A DNA stretch of 8,730 bases from NCBI GenBank assembly GCA_007133145.1, contig SLNF01000343.1:1-8730 (forward strand), read 5' to 3'. A model generated the notes under the pieces. The model worked only from the letters and a program-made list of their open reading frames with translations. It was not told the origin of the DNA and searched no databases. This DNA comes from Nitriliruptorales bacterium. GTDB lineage: Bacteria; Actinomycetota; Nitriliruptoria; Euzebyales; Egibacteraceae. This document shows, in pieces, positions 1 through 7,320 of the stretch. A program made the translations under genes and the position numbers. Numbering within the stretch: position 1 is the first letter of the stretch; the number at the start of each line of letters is the position of its first letter.

Positions 1-2414
1 CCGTCGGCGGGCCGGCCCGCGCCGTCGGCCTCGGCCTCCCCGGCCTGCGGGGTCACACGGTAGGCGTCGTAGACCGACTCGATGCGACGGATCTGCGTGA
101 GCAGCTTGTCGAGCTGCTTGATGTCAGCGAGCTCGAAGGCGAAGCGCAGGTAGGCGATGCGGTCCTCTCGGGTGTTGACCTGCGCGGAGAGGATGTTGAC
201 GTGGTGGTCGCCGAGCAACGACGTGACGTCGCGCAAGAGGTGCTTGCGGTCGAGGGCCTCCACCTGGACGGTCACGGTGAAGATCGACGGGGTCGTCGCG
301 TCCCAGCGGACCTCCTGGACCCGGTCGGGCTCGCTGCGCTTGAGCGCCTCGGCGTTGGGGCAGTCCTCGCGGTGGACGGTCACGCCGCGGCCGCGGGTGA
401 CGAAGCCCATGATCTCGTCTCCGGGCACCGGTGTACAGCAACGCGCGAGGGTGACGAGGACGTCGTCGGTCTCGTCGACGACGATGGCGTCGGAGACCCG
501 CTTCGGGGTCTCCGAGGCCACGGGCGGCAGGACCTCCTCGACCTCCTCCTCGTCGGTGACGGCCGCGGCGAGTTGGTTGGCCACCGCACCGGCGTTGATG
601 TGGCCGTCGCCGATCGCGCGGTAGAGCGCGTCGAGGTCGTGGTGGTTCATCTGCTCGGCGACGCCCTTGAGCTCGGGCCCACCGAGGAGCCGCTTCCAGC
701 CCACGCCCTGCTTGGCGAGCTCCTTGCGCAGCGCCTCGCGTCCCTTCTCGATCGCGTCCTCGCGGCGCTCCCGGCTGAAGTACTGCCGGATCTTCGAGCG
801 CGCCCGTGAGGAGCCGACGAACTCGAGCCAGTCCCGGCTCGGTCCGGCGTCGGGCGCGCCGGAGGTGAGGATCTCGACGGTCTCGCCGTTGCGCAGCTCG
901 TACTCGAGGGAGACGAGCCGCCCACCGACGCGCGCCCCGACGGTCTTGTGCCCCACCTCGGTGTGGATCGAGTAGGCGAAGTCGACCGGGGTCGAGCCCT
1001 TCGGCAGGGCGATGACGTCACCCTTTGGGCTGAAGACGAAGACCTCGTCGGCGTAGAGGTCGAGGCGCATGTTGCGCATGAACTCGCCGGAGTCGGAGGT
1101 GTCGGACTGCATGTCGAGCATCTGCGACAGCCACTGCGACTCCGACTCCTCGGTGCGCAGCGCCTGCTTGTACTTCCAGTGGGCGGCGACGCCGAACTCC
1201 GCGGTGCGGTGCATCGCGCGTGTGCGGATCTGCAGCTCGATCGGCTTGCCCTCGGGCCCGACGACGGTGGTGTGCAGCGACTGGTAGAGGTTGAACTTCG
1301 GCATCGCGATGTAGTCCTTGAAGCGACCCGGGATGGGCCGCCACATCGCGTGGACGCTGCCGAGCGCGCCGTAGCAGTCCTTGACGCTGTCGACGATGAT
1401 CCGCACGCCGATGAGGTCGTAGATGTCGTTGAAGTCGCGGCCGCGCACGACCATCTTCTCGTAGATCGAGTAGAGGTGCTTGGGCCGCCCGGTGATCTCC
1501 GCGCGGATCTTCACCTCCTTGAGTCGCTCGGTGAGCTGCTCGATGACGTCCTCGAGGAAGCGGTCGCGCTCGGGCTGGCGCTCGGCGACCATCGCCTTGA
1601 TCTCGTCGTAGCGCCGCGGGTGCAGGGTCGCGAACGCGAGGTCCTCGAGCTGCCACTTGAAGTTCTGCATCCCCAGCCGGTGCGCGAGTGGTGCGTAGAT
1701 CTGCAGGGTCTCCTCGGAGATCCGCGTCTGCTTCTCCCGCGGCAGGTGGTGGATCGTCTTCATGTTGTGGAGCCGGTCGGCGAGCTTGATGACGAGGACG
1801 CGATAGTCGTTCGCCATCGCGATGAGCATCTTGCGCAGCGACTCGGCCTGCTGCTCCTCGCGCGTGGTCACCGCGACGCGGTCGAGCTTGGTGACCCCGT
1901 CGACGAGCATCGCCGCCTCGGCACCGAAGCGCTCCTCGACGTCCGAGGCGCTCACCTCGGTGTCCTCGACGACGTCGTGCAACAGCGCGGCCACGATCGT
2001 CGGCGTATCCATCCCCAGGTCGGCGAGGACCTCCGCGACGCCGACGGGGTGGACGATGTAGGGCTCACCCGAGCGGCGGGTCTGTCCGCCGTGCGCCTGC
2101 TCGGCGACCTCGTAGGCGGCGACGACCTCGCGGATGTCGACCTTCGGGGAGTGCTCCTTCAGTGACTGGCACAGCGGCTCGAGGCGGTCGGGGATCGCGA
2201 CGCCGCGGTCGAACATCGGCAGCCGGGCCAGAACGGCGCGGACCCCCGACTGCCTGGGGCGCGGGGGTCCAGCGGGGGCGGGCTCGAGTTCGGTGCTGCT
2301 GTCGGGCTCGGCCGGCGGGGAGGGTTCGGCGTCGCGCTCAGCCGCAGGCTCGACCGCCGCGCTCGGCCGCTCGGCGGGTAGCGCCGGGCTCTCTTCGGGC
2401 TCGCGCTCGCGCAT
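1..2414 (-). CDS. rel: Bifunctional (p)ppGpp synthetase/hydrolase Rel (3' end outside window)
   Basis: Cytoplasmic stringent-response enzyme. It makes (p)ppGpp from ATP and GDP/GTP and hydrolyses it. Residues are counted from ATG 2414; 804 complete codons are visible. Residues 1-65 are a Pro/Glu/Ala-rich, probably disordered extension. The HD hydrolase domain follows with its metal ligands in place: H122 (YIVHPV), H146-D147 (LLHDVVEDT) and D213 (LADRLHNM). The synthetase domain has RFKD at 364-367 followed by LYQSLHTTV; this RxKD form is typical of bifunctional Rel/SpoT, unlike the ExDD of synthetase-only RelA. Then come a TGS domain (about 455-515, DEVFVFSPKG), the Cys pair C659-C660 (ARCCTPVPGD) and a C-terminal ACT domain ending near DAYRVTPQ. 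A Gly/Ala/Glu-rich tail is still open at base 1, so only a short piece should be missing. ATG 2414 is the most upstream in-frame start seen but has only a weak GAGCGGGG ribosome site. ATG 2216 is an alternative that would remove the extension. Last gene of the visible cluster, 175 nt after secF. Confidence 0.96.
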   Translation of the reverse strand, partial: MREREPEESPALPAERPSAAVEPAAERDAEPSPPAEPDSSTELEPAPAGPPRPRQSGVRAVLARLPMFDRGVAIPDRLEPLCQSLKEHSPKVDIREVVAAYEVAEQAHGGQTRRSGEPYIVHPVGVAEVLADLGMDTPTIVAALLHDVVEDTEVSASDVEERFGAEAAMLVDGVTKLDRVAVTTREEQQAESLRKMLIAMANDYRVLVIKLADRLHNMKTIHHLPREKQTRISEETLQIYAPLAHRLGMQNFKWQLEDLAFATLHPRRYDEIKAMVAERQPERDRFLEDVIEQLTERLKEVKIRAEITGRPKHLYSIYEKMVVRGRDFNDIYDLIGVRIIVDSVKDCYGALGSVHAMWRPIPGRFKDYIAMPKFNLYQSLHTTVVGPEGKPIELQIRTRAMHRTAEFGVAAHWKYKQALRTEESESQWLSQMLDMQSDTSDSGEFMRNMRLDLYADEVFVFSPKGDVIALPKGSTPVDFAYSIHTEVGHKTVGARVGGRLVSLEYELRNGETVEILTSGAPDAGPSRDWLEFVGSSRARSKIRQYFSRERREDAIEKGREALRKELAKQGVGWKRLLGGPELKGVAEQMNHHDLDALYRAIGDGHINAGAVANQLAAAVTDEEEVEEVLPPVASETPKRVSDAIVVDETDDVLVTLARCCTPVPGDEIMGFVTRGRGVTVHREDCPNAEALKRSEPDRVQEVRWDATTPSIFTVTVQVEALDRKHLLRDVTSLLGDHHVNILSAQVNTREDRIAYLRFAFELADIKQLDKLLTQIRRIESVYDAYRVTPQAGEAEADGAGRPAD

Positions 2415-2513
2415 GTCGTCGTCGCCCCGCTCGAGGACCTGCGGGGCGCTGCGCTCCTCGCGACGCTCATCGGCGCTCGTGACGGGCTCCTTCGCGCTGC
2501 TGTCTCGCCTCCT

Positions 2514-2519
2514 ACGATA
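2514..2519 (-). promoter_or_regulatory. Weak candidate -10 element for rel
   Basis: On the minus strand TATCGT (TANNNT pattern) lies about 100 nt upstream of the rel ATG, in the 175-nt gap after secF. No good -35 hexamer is seen 16-18 nt upstream. It is followed at once by AGGAGG (2513-2508), which has no ATG, GTG or TTG at usable spacing. A separate rel promoter in this gap is plausible because the gap is much longer than those inside the Sec block, but the motif is weak. Confidence 0.2.
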
Positions 2520-2542
2520 CCGAGCGTTGGGCGGGGGCTGCC

Positions 2543-2562
2543 ACCGGGCCGACGGGCCCGGT
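2543..2562 (-). terminator. GC hairpin after secF (possible U-less terminator)
   Basis: A perfect 8-bp inverted repeat, ACCGGGCC and GGCCCGGT with a 4-nt loop, starts 28 nt past the secF stop codon. No run of T follows it on the minus strand, so it is not a classical intrinsic terminator. Actinobacteria often have such tail-less hairpins at gene ends. It may end or attenuate the secDF transcript before rel, or protect the 3' end. Confidence 0.4.
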
Positions 2563-2589
2563 CGCGCGCGCCGCGCGGGGGCTCGCAGG

Positions 2590-3585
2590 CTAGACGCTGC
2601 CGCCGCGACGCGCGAGGAGGCGCTCGGTGTGCTCGGCGACCTCGGGGTCGCGGCGCTTGAGCCAGACGAGCAACGGCGTGGCCACGAAGACCGAGGAGTA
2701 GGTGCCCACCCCCATGCCGATGAAGAGCGCGAGCGCGAGGTCGGCGAGGGTGTCGGCGCCGAGCAGTTGGGCGCCGATGACGAGCAGGGCGCCGACCGGC
2801 AGCAGCGAGGTCACCGACGTCGACAGCGAGCGCACGAGCACGGCATTGAGCGCACCGTTGGCGATCTCGCCGTACGTGCGGTTCTCCGAGGCCCCAAGGG
2901 CCTTGGTCTCCTCGGTGACACGGTCGAAGACGACGACGGTGTCGTAGAGGGAGTAGCCGAGGATGGTGAGCAGAGCGATGACCGAGGCGGGTGAGACCTC
3001 GAAGCCAATGAGGGCGTAGACCCCGATCGTCACGACGACGTCGTGCAGCAGCGTGACGAGCGAGGCCACGGCCATACGCCACTCGAAGCGTAGGGTGATG
3101 TAGACGACGACGAGGCCGAGGAAGACCACGAGGGCGAGCAGGGCCTGGTCGGTGACCTGCTGACCCCAGCGGGGCCCCACCGCCTGGCGGTCGATGTCGA
3201 CGGGATCGGCGCCGGTGACCTCGGCGAGCGCGGCGGTCGCGGCGCGGTCGGCCTCACCGCCGACCTCGCCAAGCTCCGGGGTGGAGACGAGCGCGCCCTC
3301 CCCCTCCTCGACGACCTGGGCGGTGACGTCGGTGATCCCGAGGTCAGCGATCGCGTCGCGCAGGTCCGCGGCGGTGAACTCCTCGGTGGCGCCGGAGACG
3401 AGGAAGGCGGTCCCCCCGGTGAAGTCGATGGCGAAGTCGAGCCCGCGCACGAGCAGGGCCGCGACGGCGATCGCGACGACGGAGAGCGCGACGATGAGCC
3501 AGGTGCGGCTGCGGTCGATGAACGCGTAGTCGCCCTCGCCGTTGAGGAAGCGCCGCAGCTTCGTGTCCTTGCCCTGGGCGCTCAT
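2590..3585 (-). CDS. secF: Protein translocase subunit SecF
   Basis: Inner-membrane partner of SecD. The SecDF complex uses the proton gradient to help pull preproteins through SecYEG. The 331-residue product has TM1 at about 27-46, then the Sec_GG signature FAIDFTGG (51-58). An extracytoplasmic P4-type loop spans about 60-145, followed by five more hydrophobic segments to about 308. The family motif GYSLYDTVVVFDR (210-222) is present, with the conserved Asp215, and ends in a charged region leading to SLSTSVTSLLPVG (253-265). The start is ATG 3585, preceded by AAGGTG. Its ATG shares bases with the secD TGA (ATGA), a 4-nt overlap that suggests translational coupling. A longer frame upstream only reads into secD and lacks family similarity. 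The C-terminus is a short basic tail. Nothing appears broken. Confidence 0.97.
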   Translation of the reverse strand: MSAQGKDTKLRRFLNGEGDYAFIDRSRTWLIVALSVVAIAVAALLVRGLDFAIDFTGGTAFLVSGATEEFTAADLRDAIADLGITDVTAQVVEEGEGALVSTPELGEVGGEADRAATAALAEVTGADPVDIDRQAVGPRWGQQVTDQALLALVVFLGLVVVYITLRFEWRMAVASLVTLLHDVVVTIGVYALIGFEVSPASVIALLTILGYSLYDTVVVFDRVTEETKALGASENRTYGEIANGALNAVLVRSLSTSVTSLLPVGALLVIGAQLLGADTLADLALALFIGMGVGTYSSVFVATPLLVWLKRRDPEVAEHTERLLARRGGSV

Positions 3586-5066
3586 CGCGGCACCTTCGCG
3601 ACGGGGCGGGCGACGAAGGACTGGGCGGTCAGGCCCATCCACTTCGCGCGCGCGAGCTTCGGGGTGTTCGCGATCCACCCGAACAGCGAGCGGGTGAACG
3701 TCGCGAAGAGCAGCGTGTCGATGAGCGTGGCGAGTCCGAGGGTGAAGGCAAAGCCGCGCACCGGGCCGACGGCGAGGACGTAGAGCACGGCCGCGGCGAG
3801 GAAGGACACGGTGTTGCCGGTGAGGTTCGTCGCGAAGGCCGAGCTGAAGGCGTGCTCGGCGGCGGTGCGGATCGTCCGCCCCTTGCGGATCTCGTCGCGG
3901 TAGCGCTCCCGGTAGATGATCGAGGAGTCCGCGGCGATGCCGATCGAGACGATGATGCCGGCGATGCCGGCGAGGGTGAGGGTGAAGCCGATCGTCTCGC
4001 CGAGGACGATGAGCGCGCCGGCGACGAGGACCCCGAACATCGCGAGCTCGGCGATCGCGGCGACGCCGATGCCGCGGTAGAGGACGATGAGGTAGGCGCC
4101 GACGAGGACGAGCCCGATGAGGCCGGCCTGCAGGCCCGCGGCGAGGGACTCCGCACCGAGCGTCGGCGAGACCGAGAGCGACTGCTCGAGGTCGAGCTGG
4201 ATCGGCAGGGCGCCGGCGCGCAGGACGAGGGCGAGGTCCTCGGCCTCCTGCTGGCTGGCCACCGAGATCTGCCCACCCCCGGCGATGCCCTCGCCGCAGG
4301 GGACCTCCGGGGCGACCGGGGGCGCGGATTCGACGAGCCCGTCGAGGACGATCGCGAGCCGTCGGAGGTCGCCGGTCTCGCAGGCGAGCTCGGCGGTGAA
4401 CTCCTGGAAGGTCTCCTCGCCCTCGTCGTCGAAGTCGAGGGTCGTGGCCCAGTCGAGGCCGGTCTCACCGACACGGGCGCTCGCGTCCTCGACGTTGCCG
4501 CCGTCGACGACGACGGGGCCGAGCTCGAACTTCGTCCATTCCTCAGGCGGGGAGGCCACCTCGTCGGGGTCGTCGACGAGGCCGGCCTGGGCCTCCGGCG
4601 GCTGACAGAGCACGACCTCCTCGTCGGCCGGCGGCGGACCGGTCAGCCGCTCCTCCTCGAGCTCGGCGCATGACGGGCCGACCTCGTCGTAGTCCGGGGA
4701 GGTCGGCGGGATCTCGCGCAGGACCCGGCGGAACTGCAGGATCGCCGTCTCCTGGACGATGTCCTCGGCCTGGGCCTGGTCGGCCACGCCCGGCAGCTGG
4801 ACGATGACGGTTTCGCCCTGCCGGGCGATCTCCGGCTCGGCCACCCCGAGGCCGTCGACACGGTTGCGGATGACCTCGACGGTCTGGTCGAGGACCTCGA
4901 GGTCGATCTCGCCCTGGCCGGGCGCGGGCTCGAGGGTGAGGCTGACCCCGCCCTGGAGGTCGAGCCCGAGTTGGGGCTCCCAGTCGTTGAGCAGGATCGT
5001 GGTCCACAGCCCTGCCACCGCGAGCAGGAAGACCACGAGGAGCGCGAGAAGACCGCCCTTGTGCAT
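3582..5066 (-). CDS. secD: Protein translocase subunit SecD
   Basis: Membrane subunit of the SecDF export motor. The product is 494 residues. TM1 is at about 6-26, followed by LGLDLQGG (33-40, Sec_GG signature). A large extracytoplasmic P1 region spans about 45-300, and the C-terminal membrane domain has five hydrophobic segments from about 308 to 465. The TM4-type motif GIAADSSIIYRER (376-388) carries Asp380, which aligns with the Asp of the VDAN motif implicated in proton flow in other SecD proteins; the ADS form resembles other actinobacterial SecD proteins. The P1 region holds an acidic, Pro-rich stretch (about 120-178) and four cysteines (133, 154, 229, 257) that could form disulfides outside the cell. 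The start ATG 5066 is placed at a typical N-terminus (MHKGGLLALLVV). It lies 2 nt after the stop of the HD gene and has no clear Shine-Dalgarno, so it is probably read by coupling. Confidence 0.97.
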   Translation of the reverse strand: MHKGGLLALLVVFLLAVAGLWTTILLNDWEPQLGLDLQGGVSLTLEPAPGQGEIDLEVLDQTVEVIRNRVDGLGVAEPEIARQGETVIVQLPGVADQAQAEDIVQETAILQFRRVLREIPPTSPDYDEVGPSCAELEEERLTGPPPADEEVVLCQPPEAQAGLVDDPDEVASPPEEWTKFELGPVVVDGGNVEDASARVGETGLDWATTLDFDDEGEETFQEFTAELACETGDLRRLAIVLDGLVESAPPVAPEVPCGEGIAGGGQISVASQQEAEDLALVLRAGALPIQLDLEQSLSVSPTLGAESLAAGLQAGLIGLVLVGAYLIVLYRGIGVAAIAELAMFGVLVAGALIVLGETIGFTLTLAGIAGIIVSIGIAADSSIIYRERYRDEIRKGRTIRTAAEHAFSSAFATNLTGNTVSFLAAAVLYVLAVGPVRGFAFTLGLATLIDTLLFATFTRSLFGWIANTPKLARAKWMGLTAQSFVARPVAKVPR

Positions 5067-5068
5067 CG

Positions 5069-5830
5069 CTAGAGCACCGGCACGTCGTTGACGGTGATCT
5101 TGAACTGGCAGCCGAGGGTCTGCGCGGCGCGCCGGCACATCACCATGCGCTCGAGGAAGATCTCGAAGTACTCGAGGACCTGGCTGATCGCCGTGTCGAT
5201 CTCGAGCTCGAGCGTGAGCGTGTGGTGCTCGGCATCGACACGCAGGAACGACTGCGTGACCGCGTAGTTCACGCGGTCGTGGATGTCCATGACGATCGAG
5301 GCACCCTTGCGTACGCGGCTGCGGTGCACGTCGGACTTGTCGGCGAGGATGACCGCCGCGGAGACGTCGCTGACCGACTGGCCGTACTGCTCCTCGTGGT
5401 TGCCGATCGCGCTCATGATGAGCGCCATGTCCGCAGGGGCGACCTCGAGCTCCTTGAGGACGTCGTAGGCGATGAGCGCGCCGGTCTGGCCATGGTCGGC
5501 TCGGCTGATGACGTTGCCGATGTCGTGGAGGTAGCCGGCGACGGCGGCGAGCTCAGCGATGCGCGCATCGCGGCCGAGGTGGGTCAGGACGTTGAAGGCG
5601 ATGTGCCCGACGAGGTTGGCGTGCCGGAAGCCGTGCTCGGTGAAGCCCTGCGCGTCGAGGAACTCGTCGCAGGCGACGATGAACGCGCTCGCGCGCTCGT
5701 GGCGGCGCACCGTGTCGAGCAGGGGGATCTCCACGCGGCCGGGCGCCGGGCGGACCTCCTGCTCGACGCCTTCGGCGGTGCGCCCCCCGACGGGCACGCC
5801 GTCGGGGGTCGTGGCGTGGACCTCGGCCAT
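5069..5830 (-). CDS. HDIG-type HD-domain phosphohydrolase, function unknown
   Basis: A 253-residue, probably soluble protein with no signal peptide or membrane segment. The HD superfamily hydrolyses phosphate esters, often of nucleotides, with bound metal. The candidate ligands are intact: H70 (HGFRH), H102-D103 in the HDIG motif LHDIGN, H113 (ADHG), H145 (GNHEE) and D164 (LADKSD). It lacks the HHE..GYP signature, so it is not a typical c-di-GMP HD-GYP enzyme. After the HD core come about 85 well-ordered residues: a basic SRVRK segment, DIHDRVNYAV (182-191), an acidic beta-like stretch and YFEIFLERMVMCRRAA (221-236). From memory, not from a search, similar sequences occur as unnamed HD proteins in Firmicutes and Actinobacteria. 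It sits between yajC and secD with gaps of 4 and 2 nt, so it is co-translated with Sec genes. No good ribosome site precedes ATG 5830, and the first 35 or so residues look poorly conserved, so GTG 5734 is a less likely alternative. The substrate is unknown. Confidence 0.85.
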   Translation of the reverse strand: MAEVHATTPDGVPVGGRTAEGVEQEVRPAPGRVEIPLLDTVRRHERASAFIVACDEFLDAQGFTEHGFRHANLVGHIAFNVLTHLGRDARIAELAAVAGYLHDIGNVISRADHGQTGALIAYDVLKELEVAPADMALIMSAIGNHEEQYGQSVSDVSAAVILADKSDVHRSRVRKGASIVMDIHDRVNYAVTQSFLRVDAEHHTLTLELEIDTAISQVLEYFEIFLERMVMCRRAAQTLGCQFKITVNDVPVL

Positions 5831-5834
5831 GTGG

Positions 5835-6167
5835 CTAGTCGTCGTCCTCCACGTCGTCCTCGATGTCGTCGAGGTGCACCTGGCGCTTGACGATCGAGCT
5901 CTTCTCGATCGTGATCGTCGTGCCGGGGGCGACCTCGAGGCGCACCGTCGAATCGTCGGTACCGGTGATGCGCCCGTGCAGCCCGCCCGCGCTGACGACC
6001 TCGTCGCCGACCTCGAGCGAGTTGACGAGGTCGCGCTGCTGTCGCGTGCGCTTCTGCTGCGGCCGGATGAGCAGGAAGTAGAAGACGACGACGATGAGGA
6101 TGATCGGCAGGAACGCGGCGATCCCTCCGCCGTCTTCCTGGGCGAGGATGGGCAGCAAACCTTGCAT
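5835..6167 (-). CDS. yajC: Preprotein translocase subunit YajC
   Basis: A small membrane protein that associates with SecDF and SecYEG. It is 110 residues long, the usual size. A single membrane segment lies at about 17-34 and runs into the hallmark FLLIRPQQKR (31-40). The cytoplasmic domain carries the family motif GDEVVSAGGLHGRITG (54-69). The tail is strikingly acidic (LDDIEDDVEDDD, 99-110). ATG 6167 is supported by AAGGA at 6181-6177 with a 9-nt spacer. It is the first gene of the tightly packed yajC-HD-secD-secF block and follows ruvB by 117 nt, a gap that may hold its own promoter. YajC is dispensable in E. coli, and its exact role remains unclear there. Confidence 0.96.
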   Translation of the reverse strand: MQGLLPILAQEDGGGIAAFLPIILIVVVFYFLLIRPQQKRTRQQRDLVNSLEVGDEVVSAGGLHGRITGTDDSTVRLEVAPGTTITIEKSSIVKRQVHLDDIEDDVEDDD

Positions 6168-6212
6168 GGGTCGAGGTCCTTACCGTGCGTGGGAACGGGT
6201 GGCGTCGTGCGG

Positions 6213-6228
6213 GCGCGCTCAAGCGCGC
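6213..6228 (-). repeat. Small GC hairpin between ruvB and yajC
   Basis: The inverted repeat GCGCGC-N4-GCGCGC forms a 6-bp stem with a UUGA loop on the minus-strand transcript (one further A-T pair is possible). It lies in the 117-nt ruvB-yajC gap. No T-run follows. It would fall within the yajC leader if the candidate promoter at 6244-6252 is real; otherwise it could slow or end ruvB transcription. Confidence 0.4.
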
Positions 6229-6243
6229 GCGACGCGACCTGAC

Positions 6244-6252
6244 AGCCTAGCA
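6244..6252 (-). promoter_or_regulatory. Candidate extended -10 promoter for yajC
   Basis: On the minus strand TGCTAGGCT matches TGn-TANNNT. It would give a leader of about 70 nt before yajC. No convincing -35 hexamer is present at 16-18 nt, which is tolerable for extended -10 promoters. It would let the Sec block be expressed independently of the damage-inducible ruv genes. Confidence 0.35.
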
Positions 6253-6284
6253 GCACACGCTCCAACGACCCGCGTGCGGCACGG

Positions 6285-7319
6285 TCAGGCGTCGAAGAGG
6301 CGCTCGTCGCCGAGGCCGGAGGGGTCACGCGGCACCGGCAGGCCGAGGTGATGCCAGGTGCCCTCGGTGGCGACGCGCCCGCGCGGCGTGCGCGCGAGCA
6401 GGCCCTCCTGGATGAGGTAGGGCTCGACGACGTCCTCGACGGTATCGGCCTCCTCGCCGACGGCGACGGCGAGGGTCGACAGCCCGACGGGCCCTCCGCC
6501 GAAGGCCTCGCAGAGCGCAGCGATGACCGCGCGGTCGAGCTTGTCGAGGCCGCGGGCGTCGACGTCGAAGAGCTCGAGGGCGGCGCGAGCGACCTCGCCG
6601 GTGACGACCCCGTCGGCGCGCACCTCGGCGAAGTCGCGCACGCGCTTGAGCAGACGGTTGGCGATGCGCGGGGTGCCGCGGCTGCGTCGGGCGACCTCCT
6701 CGGCGCCGTCGCCGGCGAGCTCGACGTCGAGCAGGGCGGCGCTGCGCGCGATGATGCCGACGAGGTCGTCGGGGCGGTAGAAGTCGAGGCGTGCGGCGAA
6801 GCCGAAGCGGTCCCGCAGCGGCCCGGTGACGAGGCCCGTCCTCGTCGTCGCCCCGACGAGGGTGAACGGCGGCAGCGTGAGCCGGATCGCGCGCGCACCG
6901 GGGCCCTTGCCGACGACGATGTCGATCGCTTGGTCCTCCATCGCCGGGTAGAGGATCTCCTCGACCGCGCGCGGCAACCGGTGGATCTCGTCGACGAAGA
7001 GGACGTCGCCCTCCTCGAGGTTGGTGAGGATCGCCGCGAGATCGCCAGGACGCTCGAGCGCGGGTCCGCTCGTCGTACGCAGGTCGGCGTCCATCTCCGC
7101 GGCGACGATGCCCGCGAGGCTCGTCTTGCCGAGGCCGGGCGGGCCGCTGAAGAGCAGGTGGTCGACGGGAGCGCCGCGCCCTCGAGCACCGTCGAGGACG
7201 AGCGCGAGCTGCTCCTTGACCCGCGCCTGGCCGAGGAAGTCGGCGAGGCGGCGCGGCCGCAGCGACTGGTCGAGCTCGACGTCGCCGCCGACGACGCCGG
7301 GCGTGAGGATCTCCTCCAT
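6285..7319 (-). CDS. ruvB: Holliday junction branch migration ATPase RuvB
   Basis: Hexameric AAA+ motor that, loaded by RuvA, pumps DNA through Holliday junctions. The 344-residue length is normal. Visible motifs: Walker A GPPGLGKT (59-66), Walker B LFVDEIHRL (107-115) with Asp110-Glu111, sensor 1 GATTRTG (156-162), an arginine-finger region PLRDRFG (167-173) and sensor 2 GTPRIANRLL (215-224). The C-terminal winged-helix domain ends with GTWHHLGLPVP, typical of the family. ATG 7319 follows the ruvA stop by one base and has an AGGGGG ribosome site (7333-7328) inside the end of ruvA with an 8-nt spacer, so the two are coupled. A much longer open frame overlapping this gene in another minus-strand frame is a GC artefact. 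Confidence 0.98.
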   Translation of the reverse strand: MEEILTPGVVGGDVELDQSLRPRRLADFLGQARVKEQLALVLDGARGRGAPVDHLLFSGPPGLGKTSLAGIVAAEMDADLRTTSGPALERPGDLAAILTNLEEGDVLFVDEIHRLPRAVEEILYPAMEDQAIDIVVGKGPGARAIRLTLPPFTLVGATTRTGLVTGPLRDRFGFAARLDFYRPDDLVGIIARSAALLDVELAGDGAEEVARRSRGTPRIANRLLKRVRDFAEVRADGVVTGEVARAALELFDVDARGLDKLDRAVIAALCEAFGGGPVGLSTLAVAVGEEADTVEDVVEPYLIQEGLLARTPRGRVATEGTWHHLGLPVPRDPSGLGDERLFDA

Positions 7320-7320
7320 C

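Noticed and set aside
1018..1656. Arg/Ala/His-rich minus-strand frame inside rel
   Set aside because: It is the neighbouring frame of rel. The true frame reads RFKDYIAMPKFNLYQSLHTT across the same bases.
948..2165. 405-codon plus-strand open frame opposite rel
   Set aside because: Composition is dominated by Val/Leu/Asp/Arg as expected for the complement of GC-rich codons. It matches no family I recognise, and the opposite strand encodes the conserved Rel HD and synthetase domains.
2159..3082. 307-codon minus-strand frame bridging secF, the gap and the start of rel
   Set aside because: Its sequence is Arg/Ala/Ser-rich and out of frame with both conserved genes. The ATG at 2470 within it lacks a properly spaced ribosome site.
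3852..4673. 273-codon plus-strand frame opposite secD
   Set aside because: Highly acidic low-complexity translation complementary to the membrane-segment codons of secD, with no family features.
5837..5873. Repeated GTCGTC units read as a possible tandem repeat
   Set aside because: They are Asp/Glu codons of the YajC acidic tail and are not regular enough to be an independent repeat array.
5831..7189. The 5' extension of the HD frame, which makes a 706-codon frame reaching into ruvB
   Set aside because: Only the last 253 codons show protein-like sequence. The upstream part is Ser/Arg/Ala-rich and overlaps yajC and ruvB in their correct frames, so this is not a fusion protein.
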